Below are positions 50,574 to 58,465 of a DNA stretch of 64,000 bases, piece by piece. The notes beneath the pieces were generated by a model. That model searched no databases, was not told where the DNA came from, and worked only from the letters and a program-made list of their open reading frames with translations. Position 1 is the first letter of the stretch; the number at the start of each line of letters is the position of its first letter. The stretch lies in the NCBI GenBank assembly GCA_001708385.1, contig CP012388.1:62001-126000 (forward strand), written 5' to 3'. Origin of the DNA: Flavobacterium psychrophilum (GTDB lineage Bacteria; Bacteroidota; Bacteroidia; Flavobacteriales; Flavobacteriaceae). The translations under genes were made by a program, and so were the position numbers.

Positions 50574-51992
50574 ATGTCAAAACAACAGGATGAAGCGTTC
50601 CGGGATAGCATCGGGACGATAAATGATGAGGGTAAAAGGGTTTGGGTCTTCCCTAAAAAGCCTTCAGGTAAGTTCTTTAAATATCGGGTAATTGTCAGCT
50701 GGCTTTTACTTGCATTTCTGGTGATATCTCCATTTGTAAAAATCAATGGTAACCAGTTTGTTATGTTCAACATATTAGAGCGTAAGTTTAATATATTTAG
50801 TTTTCCGTTCTGGCCTCAGGATTTTCACCTTGTTGTCATTTCAATGATCATAGGGGTAGTGTTTGTTGCACTATTTACTGTTGCTTTCGGACGTATATTT
50901 TGCGGATGGATTTGTCCTCAGACCATATTCATGGAAATGGTTTTCAGACGTATTGAGTACTGGATTGATGGCGACCGAGGAGCACAAATAAAGCTGGATA
51001 AGCAGGAATGGAATGCTGAGAAAATAAAAAAGCGTGTGCTAAAATGGTTTGCCTTTTTTGTAATATCATTCATAATTGCAAATGTGTTCCTGGCATATTT
51101 AACAGGCAGGGATGAGCTTATTGAAATGGTTCAGCAAGGCCCTGCAAACAATATGGGGACTCTTGTAGCTTTACTGATATTTACGGCTGTGTTCTATTTT
51201 ATTTTTGCATGGTTCAGGGAGCAGGTTTGTATTATCGCCTGTCCTTATGGTAGGCTACAGGGGGCATTACTGGATGATAAATCGGTTATTGTGGCTTATG
51301 ACCATGTTCGTGGTGAAAGGGAAACCGGGCGCGGCAGGATGGTTAAAGGTGAGAATAGGGAATCTGTTGGCAAAGGGGATTGTATTGACTGTAAACTTTG
51401 CGTAAATGTATGCCCTACAGGGATAGACATTAGAAACGGAACTCAACTGGAATGCATTAACTGTACGGCTTGTATAGATGAATGCAATACAGTTATGGAT
51501 AAAGTAGGGCTTCCGCTTGGGCTTATACGTTATGCCAGTGAAGACGAGATAACCAAAAAAGAAAAGTTTGTCTTTACACCGCGTATGAAAGGGTATGCCG
51601 CTGTATTGACAATACTTACAGGTATATTTATTGGTATGCTGTTTTTACGTAACGATGTTGAGGCTACTGTGCTTCGCCTGCCAGGACAATTGTTTGAACA
51701 TAAGGGCGATAACATTAGTAATGTTTTTACATATAAAATTATAAATAAGACAACTAAAGATTTTAATGATGTGCACTTTAAACTTTCGGATCCCAATGGA
51801 ATTGCAAAGACGGTAGGTGCAGCACATTTTAAAGTGCCTAAAGAAGCAATGGTTAGCGGAACTCTGTTTGTTGAGATAAACCCGTCTTTCCTTAAAGGCG
51901 ATAAAACAAAAATTACGCTTGAGGTTCATGACGGTAACAGGCTGATAGAAACAGAAACCACTAACTTTTTAGGGCCGAGGAGTTTTAATTAA
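50574..51992 (+). CDS. ccoG: CcoG (FixG), polyferredoxin for cbb3 assembly
   Basis: A 472-aa inner-membrane protein with about five TM helices. The metal-binding GRIFCGWICPQTIFMEMVF motif is near residue 110, and two [4Fe-4S] motifs (CIDCKLCVNVCPTGID and CINCTACIDECNTVM) at about 265-305. The C-terminal periplasmic immunoglobulin-like domain is residues 370-472. CcoG reduces or delivers copper during cbb3 oxidase assembly. Its place between ccoP and ccoH is the standard order. Confidence 0.95.
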   Translation: MSKQQDEAFRDSIGTINDEGKRVWVFPKKPSGKFFKYRVIVSWLLLAFLVISPFVKINGNQFVMFNILERKFNIFSFPFWPQDFHLVVISMIIGVVFVALFTVAFGRIFCGWICPQTIFMEMVFRRIEYWIDGDRGAQIKLDKQEWNAEKIKKRVLKWFAFFVISFIIANVFLAYLTGRDELIEMVQQGPANNMGTLVALLIFTAVFYFIFAWFREQVCIIACPYGRLQGALLDDKSVIVAYDHVRGERETGRGRMVKGENRESVGKGDCIDCKLCVNVCPTGIDIRNGTQLECINCTACIDECNTVMDKVGLPLGLIRYASEDEITKKEKFVFTPRMKGYAAVLTILTGIFIGMLFLRNDVEATVLRLPGQLFEHKGDNISNVFTYKIINKTTKDFNDVHFKLSDPNGIAKTVGAAHFKVPKEAMVSGTLFVEINPSFLKGDKTKITLEVHDGNRLIETETTNFLGPRSFN

Positions 51993-52004
51993 ATAGAGAC
52001 GATT

Positions 52005-52451
52005 ATGAAAATTAACTGGGGTACGGGAATAGTAATAGCTTTTGCACTGTTTATGGCATTTATATTGTTTTTTGTTTTCAGGGTGCAAAGTGACAGTGCT
52101 TATGATAATGAACTTGTGGTAGAGGAATATTACAAGCAGGAACGGGTGTTGCAATCGCAGCTGGATAAAGAACAAAATGCCGTGTCGCTGGTACACAAAC
52201 TACAAATACAGGATGTGGGTAACGATATACAAATAGAATTTCCTGAAGGATTTGATATAAATAAAATAACAGGGAAAGTGTCCCTCTACAGGCCGTCCAG
52301 CCAAAAGCTTGATTTTGAAATACCTATTTCACTTTCAACAAATCATCTGCTCATACCTAAAAGTGATCTGGCTGGCGGCCGTTGGGACATTACCATTGAG
52401 TGGCAGTATGATGGCAAAGGCTACATCAATAAAGAGATGCTTAATTTATAG
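52005..52451 (+). CDS. ccoH: CcoH (FixH) family protein
   Basis: A 148-aa protein with one N-terminal TM helix (residues 6-25, GTGIVIAFALFMAFILFFVF) and a periplasmic domain holding the FixH pattern: AYDNELVVEEYYKQER, then a beta-rich part (GKVSLYRPSSQKLDFEIPIS, GGRWDITIEWQYDGKGY). FixH/CcoH is required for stable cbb3 oxidase. Last core cco gene of the operon, 12 bp after ccoG. Confidence 0.92.
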   Translation: MKINWGTGIVIAFALFMAFILFFVFRVQSDSAYDNELVVEEYYKQERVLQSQLDKEQNAVSLVHKLQIQDVGNDIQIEFPEGFDINKITGKVSLYRPSSQKLDFEIPISLSTNHLLIPKSDLAGGRWDITIEWQYDGKGYINKEMLNL

Positions 52452-52453
52452 TT

Positions 52454-52520
52454 GTCGGTTGTCGGTTACTGATTGTATTAGAAAATTATATTCAGTAACC
52501 GATAACTATCAACTATCAAC
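52454..52520. repeat. palindromic REP-like element between ccoH and the TauE-like gene
   Basis: Perfect 11-bp inverted repeat TCGGTTACTGA (52462-52472) and TCAGTAACCGA (52492-52502), loop 19 nt. It is flanked by doubled GTTGTCG-like units on the left and AACTATC units on the right, which extend the symmetry. No T-run follows, so a terminator is unlikely. Confidence 0.6.
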
Positions 52521-52529
52521 TTCTATACA

Positions 52530-53231
52530 ATGCTTTACTCTGCATTATTATTAGGATTGCTTTCCAGCCTGCACTGTATAGGTATGTGTGGGCCAATAGC
52601 TATGATGCTACCTGTAGACAGGCATGATCCTGTAAAAAGGGCGGCACAACTACTTTTATATCATTTAGGTAGAATAACAGCTTATGCAACCTTAGGACTT
52701 GTTTTTGGGATACTGGGTAAAGGGCTTTACCTTGCCGGTATGCAGCAGCAGCTATCAATCATTGCCGGATTAGTAATGATAGCCATTGTGATGATACCCG
52801 AAAGAATATTTGCACGCTACAATTTTTCTAAGCCGGTATATAAACTCATATCAAATATTAAGCAAAGCCTGGGTAGCCAGTTTCGTAAACGAAACAATAA
52901 GGCCCTATTTATAACAGGACTGCTTAATGGATTTTTACCCTGCGGACTAGTATACGCAGCGCTATTTGGCGCTATTGCTATGCAAAGTGAAAGCCTTGGG
53001 ACTGTTTATATGGTTTTATACGGACTAGGAACCGTACCGCTTATGAGTGCAGTGGTTTATATTTCAGGATTTCTTAATAACCCTATACGAAACACTTTCA
53101 GCAAAATAGTGCCTTATGCGGCCGTATTTATTGGTATGCTGTTCATCGTGCGCGGACTAGGGTTAAGTATTCCTTATATTTCTCCCGGAACAATGAGTCT
53201 ATTTGTGGGAAGCGCGCCAAACTGTGGATAG
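52530..53231 (+). CDS. TauE/SafE-like (UreH-type) membrane protein of cbb3 cluster
   Basis: A 233-aa inner-membrane protein with six TM helices. The first helix carries SSLHCIGMCGPIAMMLP, and a second Cys/Pro motif occurs in GLLNGFLPCGLVYAAL, the pattern of UreH/DsbD-like membrane proteins that sit in cbb3 clusters. The two Cys and His residues suggest copper or thiol handling during oxidase assembly; this is inferred from position. It is separated from ccoH by 78 bp containing a palindromic repeat and is probably read from the cco promoter. Confidence 0.85.
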   Translation: MLYSALLLGLLSSLHCIGMCGPIAMMLPVDRHDPVKRAAQLLLYHLGRITAYATLGLVFGILGKGLYLAGMQQQLSIIAGLVMIAIVMIPERIFARYNFSKPVYKLISNIKQSLGSQFRKRNNKALFITGLLNGFLPCGLVYAALFGAIAMQSESLGTVYMVLYGLGTVPLMSAVVYISGFLNNPIRNTFSKIVPYAAVFIGMLFIVRGLGLSIPYISPGTMSLFVGSAPNCG

Positions 53232-53233
53232 TT

Positions 53234-53803
53234 TTATACTCTGGATTTTAACCTGCTAAGCGTTTCCTGTGAAATATTAAGGTATGATGCAACCATTTTA
53301 TTTGGCAGTCGTTTAATTATATCGGGTTTTTGTTCTAAAAGCTGTCTATAGCGTTCTATGGCATCCATAGTAATAAAAGACATCAATCTATTTGTGTTCG
53401 TTACATAGGCATACTCCAGGTATTTACTGTAAAACGTACTCCACTCCGGAATAATTTCTATCAGATCATAAAAATCTTTTTGAGCAATATATAGTAGTTG
53501 GGTATCTTCTAATGCTTGTATAAATTCCAATGAAGGTTCACCTGTTATAAAGCTTACCAGTGTGGTTGCAAACGTATCTTCAAAAGCGAGGTGACGGGTA
53601 GCTTCCTGTCCTTCCTCGTTGATAAAGAATATCCGTAAACAACCATTGCCAACGAAAAACATACGCTGGCTGGTTTGCCCGTTAGTAACCAAAACCTCAT
53701 TCTTTTTTGGATTTAGCGGATGAAAATAGGAGAGGATAATTTCCATTTCAGATGATGAAATAGCTATTCTGCTGCTTATGTAATTTTCAAGCTGTTTATA
53801 CAT
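53234..53803 (-). CDS. Crp/Fnr-family regulator (short, no N-terminal Cys)
   Basis: A 189-aa protein with a cyclic-nucleotide-binding-like barrel (residues 15-110: LNPKKNEVLVTNGQTSQRMF, GCLRIFFINEEGQEATRHLAF) and a C-terminal helix-turn-helix (NKMVASYLNISQETLSRLKS). It lacks the N-terminal Cys cluster of the Fnr at 43788. Small regulators of this type are abundant in Flavobacteriaceae. It converges with the TauE-like gene with a gap of 2 bp. Confidence 0.9.
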   Translation of the reverse strand: MYKQLENYISSRIAISSSEMEIILSYFHPLNPKKNEVLVTNGQTSQRMFFVGNGCLRIFFINEEGQEATRHLAFEDTFATTLVSFITGEPSLEFIQALEDTQLLYIAQKDFYDLIEIIPEWSTFYSKYLEYAYVTNTNRLMSFITMDAIERYRQLLEQKPDIIKRLPNKMVASYLNISQETLSRLKSRV

Positions 53804-53859
53804 TTTTTTTTAAGATATCCGTCCTGCGAAATTACAATAATATGGCAAAGAAAAAGCTG

Positions 53860-54087
53860 CTATGCATTCTGCTTAATAACTTTCTCTGCCATTTTTCGCG
53901 CCCTCGGAATAATGATAAACGCAGCCACGTAAGATACAGGCAGCATAATACTCCATGCATTAAGAAATTTAATGAACCAGCATTCGTTAAATCCGTAGTT
54001 ACGAATTAACCCTACAAATGCCATGATAAGTGTCATGGGTACAACAACAAACAATGTGTTGATGTATTTAAAATACTTTTTGTGCAT
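53860..54087 (-). CDS. DUF2798 membrane protein under FNR control
   Basis: A 75-aa protein with two TM helices (about 10-28, NTLFVVVPMTLIMAFVGLI; and 42-62) and a basic end (PRARKMAEKVIKQ). The W-x-x-W / 'P-x-x-x-hhh-P' pattern and length fit DUF2798. Function unknown. A perfectly spaced FNR-box promoter precedes it, so it should be expressed at low oxygen together with the oxidase and hemN. Confidence 0.82.
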   Translation of the reverse strand: MHKKYFKYINTLFVVVPMTLIMAFVGLIRNYGFNECWFIKFLNAWSIMLPVSYVAAFIIIPRARKMAEKVIKQNA

Positions 54088-54114
54088 CTTTTAAATAATT
54101 AAATTAATATGAGG

Positions 54115-54157
54115 CAAAGATGCACAGCCTAAGTACCTTAATTATTGATGTATGTCA
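54115..54157 (-). promoter_or_regulatory. FNR-box promoter of the DUF2798 gene
   Basis: On the minus strand TGAC-ATAC-ATCA (54157-54146), 23 bp, then CATCTTTG (54122-54115). Start expected near 54110, 23 bp before the ATG. Confidence 0.78.
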
Positions 54158-54168
54158 AAAAAAGACAA

Positions 54169-55533
54169 TTATATAGTCATAGAAAATAATTTGGTGTCAG
54201 GTGTTTTTCGTTTCAGCCGCAGGTCAAATGCCATACAGATGTTGCGTACAAAAGGTTTTCCTTTTTCAGTTACCTGTATATTATTCTTACCAAACTCCAA
54301 TAAACCATCGGTTTCCATTTCCTTAAGGTTAATCAGTACATTAGGCAATTCGGCGAATGTATCTGCAGTATCATTCCATGACGTATACAGCCTGCACATA
54401 AGATTTAGAATATGTTTCCGTATAATAAGGTCTTCATCGGTAAGTAAATGTCCTCTAAATATTGGTAATTCATCAGCTTCAATACGTTTGTAATACTCTT
54501 CAAGGCTCTTTTCATTTTGCGCAAAACTGTACCAGCTGTCGCTTATAGAAGAAACGCCAAGCCCAATCATGAGTTGTGTTTTAGAGGCACTGTAGCCCAT
54601 AAAATTACGATGAAGGTTACCATCGTTAAAAGAGTCAAACATACTATCTGTCGTTATTGCGAAGTGATCCATTCCAATTTCAAGAAAACCTTTATCCGAA
54701 AGTATTCTCTTGCCGGTTTCATATAGTTGTCTTTTTTCGTCGTCTTTAGGCAGGTTGTTTTCATCAAAACCACGCTGTCCGTTGCCCTTAATCCACGGTA
54801 CATGGGCATAACTGTAAAAAGCAAGCCTGTCGGGATTAAGGGCTTTTGTTTTTTCGATGGTATCGATCATACTTTGAACGGTTTGGAAAGGCAGCCCAAA
54901 GACAAGATCATGGCTTATCGAGGTATAACCAATTTCGCGGGCCCAGAATGTAACTTTTGCCACATTGTGAAAAGGCTGTATGCGATTAATAGCTTTCTGA
55001 ACAGTTTCGTTATAATCCTGCACGCCAAAACTAACCCTTGAAAAACCCAAGTTGTATAGGGTTTGAAGGTGCGCCCTGGTTGTGTTATTGGGATGGCCTT
55101 CAAAACTGAATTCATGGTGAGGTGCAATATCAGCACGTTCAAAAATGCCATTGATAAGTATTTCCAGGTTTTCCGGACTAAAAAAAGTAGGAGTTCCTCC
55201 GCCAAGGTGTAATTCTTTAATGCGAGGCCTTTTGGGTAGCATATTGCAGTACATAGCCCATTCTGTAAGCACGGCGGTTATATAGCGTGTTTCTACCTCA
55301 TGACGCTTAGTAACGCGTTTATTGCACCCGCAAAAAGTACACATACTCTCGCAGAAGGGTAGATGTATATAAAGACTGATGCCTTCTGTAGCATTACTTT
55401 CATTAAATGATTTCAGGCATGTATACTTCCAGTTTTTAGTAGTGAAATTATTTTCTTCCCAGTAAGGTACGGTTGGATAGCTTGTGTATCTTGGACCCGG
55501 CACATTATACTTTTGAATCAGTGAATTTTTCAT
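54169..55533 (-). CDS. hemN: HemN, oxygen-independent coproporphyrinogen III oxidase
   Basis: A radical-SAM enzyme of haem synthesis for low oxygen, decarboxylating coproporphyrinogen III. With the ATG at 55533 it has 454 aa. The cluster motif C61-x3-C65-x2-C68 is in HLPFCESMCTFCGC, the GGGTPTFF motif in the SAM-binding part, and the N-terminal YNVPGPRYTSYPTVPYW is typical. An earlier TTG start (55557) lies inside the promoter -7 element and is rejected. It has its own FNR-box promoter. Placement beside cco genes matches the need for haem in cbb3 oxidase. Confidence 0.95.
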   Translation of the reverse strand: MKNSLIQKYNVPGPRYTSYPTVPYWEENNFTTKNWKYTCLKSFNESNATEGISLYIHLPFCESMCTFCGCNKRVTKRHEVETRYITAVLTEWAMYCNMLPKRPRIKELHLGGGTPTFFSPENLEILINGIFERADIAPHHEFSFEGHPNNTTRAHLQTLYNLGFSRVSFGVQDYNETVQKAINRIQPFHNVAKVTFWAREIGYTSISHDLVFGLPFQTVQSMIDTIEKTKALNPDRLAFYSYAHVPWIKGNGQRGFDENNLPKDDEKRQLYETGKRILSDKGFLEIGMDHFAITTDSMFDSFNDGNLHRNFMGYSASKTQLMIGLGVSSISDSWYSFAQNEKSLEEYYKRIEADELPIFRGHLLTDEDLIIRKHILNLMCRLYTSWNDTADTFAELPNVLINLKEMETDGLLEFGKNNIQVTEKGKPFVRNICMAFDLRLKRKTPDTKLFSMTI

Positions 55534-55554
55534 ATCGTCATTATTTCCAATATT

Positions 55555-55597
55555 CAAAATTACTGAGTGCCAGTCTGCTAAAAAATGATAAAAATCA
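55555..55597 (-). promoter_or_regulatory. FNR-box promoter of hemN
   Basis: On the minus strand TGAT-TTTT-ATCA (55597-55586), 23 bp, then a perfect TAATTTTG (55562-55555). Start expected near 55550, which leaves 55533 as the first usable ATG. Confidence 0.88.
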
Positions 55598-55604
55598 TGT
55601 AACC

Positions 55605-57332
55605 CTAATAGGCCCTTTTAAAAACCAGTGTAAAGTTGCTTCCTTCACCGGGATTACTGCTTACTTTTATCGTTCCGCCCTGTGCTTCCATAAATTCTTT
55701 GCTAATAGCAAGTCCAAGCCCGGTGCCTTCTTTTTGAGTTCCCGGCACGCGGAAATATTTATCAAATATCTTATCCAGGTAATTCTCTGCTATACCCGGG
55801 CCATTATCCTTTACACTTACGCTTATAGTATGCTCTTGAACCGCTGCAATTATCGTTACCACAGTATCTTCGTACGAATATCGTATAGCGTTAGAAATAA
55901 GGTTTGAAAGTATCCATTGCGTCTTCTCTCCATCAGCTAAAACCTCAGGTAGATCGTTTGGAATTTGCGATTGCAATGTGATGTTTTTATAGATCGCGGC
56001 TGTTTTATGGCTATCTATTGTTTCGGCGGCAATAGTAGTAATATCGCAGGATGATATGTTAATACTGGTTTTACCTGTTTCTACCTGAGTAATATTAAGT
56101 AATTCGCCTGTAGTACGCAAAAGTCTGTTTGCATCGTCTTTAATGCTGTCTATTAAATTGTGCTGTTCTTCATTAAGGCTGCCTGTTTGTTCATTTTCTA
56201 ATAATTGCAAACTCATTTTCATGGATGCAATAGGTGTCTTAAATTCGTGGGATACTGTCGCTATAAAATTTGTCTTTGCTGCATCCAGTTCTTTATGTGC
56301 GGTAATATTTCTTAAAATGATGACCGATCCAATTTTCTTTACATCTGTTTCCCCTGCCGGGATTATAGATATTGGAATGATATCTTTCTCAAAATAGCTT
56401 TCGCGGTTATTGGCATATATCTTAAGGGGCTGTTCTTTTAGTTGAGATTGCTGTGGATTAACAACCTCTTTGGTCAGGTTTCGTATAAGATCGTTACTAA
56501 GTGCTGTTTCCTGTGCCGGTTTGCCTATAAGGTCGGTACTTTTAAGCCCGGTAATCTTTAATGCTTCATCATTAGCAAAGAGTACAGTATAATTTTCATC
56601 AAGGCCAATAACAGGATCGTGCATGTTATTAATAAGTGTTTCAATACGCTTCTTTTCCATCATAAGCTTAGAGAAATCGCTGGCATTATATTCCTGTAAT
56701 TTTCCTGCCATAGAGTTAAACGATTTTGCAAGGGTAGAAAATTCATCATGACCTTTAAAATACACACGTTGCGAATAATTCTTAGCGGCAATCTGACGAA
56801 TACTTTCGGTAAGGTCGCGGATAGGGTTGGCTATATATCCGGGAAGGTTAACAATAAGCGTAAAGCCAATAACAAAACAGAATGAACTTACTAATGACAT
56901 CCACATAATAGAATTGTCGGCAGTTTTGGCAGCACTGTTACTCTTTCGCTGAATGGCATCCATATTCAGTTTCATGATACCGTTAAGATCAGATCGAACC
57001 CTTTCAAGCAAAGCAATATTTTTGGGTTCTTTCTCAAAGTCATTAAAATGTTCAGAAAGATTATCTGTCAATTCGCTTTCGCCTATTTCAGTAACATTTT
57101 TTTGCTGCTTCTGCAAGTAGGCTTTAAACTTAGCTAAGTCGGGACCTGTTTCCTGTTCATCCAGAATGCGATACATATTGCGTGAATAATCAAGCGAATG
57201 GTAGTTGTCTGTCAGTATATTTTTGGTTTCTCCGGCAAGTACATTAACCTGACGGATACCTATTGCCGATAGTGCTGTAATCATAAAAAATAACAGGCTT
57301 ACGGCTATAATGAGTTTGGTTTTTATTTTCAT
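55605..57332 (-). CDS. HAMP-PAS sensor histidine kinase of the kdp operon
   Basis: A 575-aa inner-membrane kinase. TM1 (about 8-27), a helical periplasmic part, TM2 (about 144-166), HAMP (to about 220), PAS (about 235-345, VIGLDENYTVLFANDEALKI), HisKA with SHEFKTPIASMKMSL, and HATPase (NLISNAIRYS, KDNGPGIAENY, GTGLGLAISKEF). It begins 4 bp after the short KdpD and is the last gene of the kdp operon. It probably replaces the transmitter part of KdpD, which is missing from its neighbour. No KdpE regulator is found in the window. Confidence 0.93.
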   Translation of the reverse strand: MKIKTKLIIAVSLLFFMITALSAIGIRQVNVLAGETKNILTDNYHSLDYSRNMYRILDEQETGPDLAKFKAYLQKQQKNVTEIGESELTDNLSEHFNDFEKEPKNIALLERVRSDLNGIMKLNMDAIQRKSNSAAKTADNSIMWMSLVSSFCFVIGFTLIVNLPGYIANPIRDLTESIRQIAAKNYSQRVYFKGHDEFSTLAKSFNSMAGKLQEYNASDFSKLMMEKKRIETLINNMHDPVIGLDENYTVLFANDEALKITGLKSTDLIGKPAQETALSNDLIRNLTKEVVNPQQSQLKEQPLKIYANNRESYFEKDIIPISIIPAGETDVKKIGSVIILRNITAHKELDAAKTNFIATVSHEFKTPIASMKMSLQLLENEQTGSLNEEQHNLIDSIKDDANRLLRTTGELLNITQVETGKTSINISSCDITTIAAETIDSHKTAAIYKNITLQSQIPNDLPEVLADGEKTQWILSNLISNAIRYSYEDTVVTIIAAVQEHTISVSVKDNGPGIAENYLDKIFDKYFRVPGTQKEGTGLGLAISKEFMEAQGGTIKVSSNPGEGSNFTLVFKRAY

Positions 57333-57335
57333 TTT

Positions 57336-58463
57336 TTATGACAGGATAATAAGGTCAATATCACTCGAAGATAATTTATTTAGCAGTTTGTTGAAAATGT
57401 TTGTAGATAAAATAACCTTAAGCAAAGTTAGCCTGGGTTTGCCTATACAAATGGTCGTTGCTTTAAGAATTTCTGCCTGTTGTGTTATAGTTGTGGTTAC
57501 ATGACTGTTTTCAATTTTAATTACTTCGGCTCCAAGTTCTGTAGCCAGCTTAAAATTGTTTATCAGGTGTCGTTGCCTGTCAAGCGGAATCCTGTCAGCA
57601 CTCTCATTGGGTGTCTGTACATACAATACAAACCATTTACTATTATAGTAATTGGCAAGACGTGCTGTTTTACGAATTACCGTACGTGCTGTTTTATGGT
57701 TGCTGCCAATACAAGCTAAAAAGCGCTCATGTTTAAACGATGATCCACCTGCAATTTCGGTTTCTACTTTACGTTCTACCTGGCTTGCTACTTCTTTTAG
57801 TGCTAGTTCACGAAGCTGTAATATATGTTCCGGTTTAAAGAAGTTTTTAAGAGCTGATGCAATCTTATCTTCGGTATAAATTTTACCTTCTTTCAATCGG
57901 GCAATAAGTTCATCGGCAGTTAGGTCAATATTTACTACCTCATCAGCAGCTTTAAGTACGCTATCGGGTATACGCTCTTTAACCTCAACACCTGTAATTT
58001 CTTTTACATCATCGTTAAGGCTTTCAATATGCTGAATGTTTACAGCGCTAATTACGTTAATACCGGCATCAAGTATTTCTAAAACATCCTGCCAGCGTTT
58101 CTCGTTTTTGCTACCTTCAATATTGGTGTGAGCAAGCTCGTCTACAATAACCACTTCCGGGCGCAGGTTGATTATGGCCTGTAGGTCCATCTCTTCCAGA
58201 TGCTTTCCTTTATAAAAAAGAGACCTTTTGGGTACTATGGGTAAACCGTCTAAAAGCTCATGGGTTTCCTTACGATTATGTGTCTCAATAAAACCTACTT
58301 TTACATCGATGCCGTTACGTAGCAGTGAATGTGCTTCCTGTAGCATACGAAAAGTTTTGCCTACACCGGCACTCATACCGATGTAGACTTTAAACTTACC
58401 TCTTCTTGACTTTTGTATAAGGTCAAGAAAGTGTTTCACATTATTTTCTTTTTCGCTATCCAC
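57336..58463 (-). CDS. kdpD: KdpD sensor domain only (KdpD-N plus USP)
   Basis: A 375-aa soluble protein corresponding to the N-terminal cytoplasmic part of KdpD. The KdpD domain has Walker A GMSAGVGKT (residues 29-37), the HNRKETHELLDGL motif and VIVDELAHTN. Residues about 240-375 are a universal-stress-protein domain (RFLACIGSNHKTARTVIRKT). The four TM helices, GAF and kinase parts of full KdpD (about 890 aa) are absent. It follows the porin gene by 2 bp. In split systems this piece senses potassium or ATP and acts on a separate kinase. Confidence 0.92.
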   Translation of the reverse strand: MDSEKENNVKHFLDLIQKSRRGKFKVYIGMSAGVGKTFRMLQEAHSLLRNGIDVKVGFIETHNRKETHELLDGLPIVPKRSLFYKGKHLEEMDLQAIINLRPEVVIVDELAHTNIEGSKNEKRWQDVLEILDAGINVISAVNIQHIESLNDDVKEITGVEVKERIPDSVLKAADEVVNIDLTADELIARLKEGKIYTEDKIASALKNFFKPEHILQLRELALKEVASQVERKVETEIAGGSSFKHERFLACIGSNHKTARTVIRKTARLANYYNSKWFVLYVQTPNESADRIPLDRQRHLINNFKLATELGAEVIKIENSHVTTTITQQAEILKATTICIGKPRLTLLKVILSTNIFNKLLNKLSSSDIDLIILS

Positions 58464-58465
58464 AC

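Noticed and set aside
52454-52520. Palindrome after ccoH as a terminator
   Set aside because: No T-run on either side and the downstream gene has no promoter of its own that I can see.
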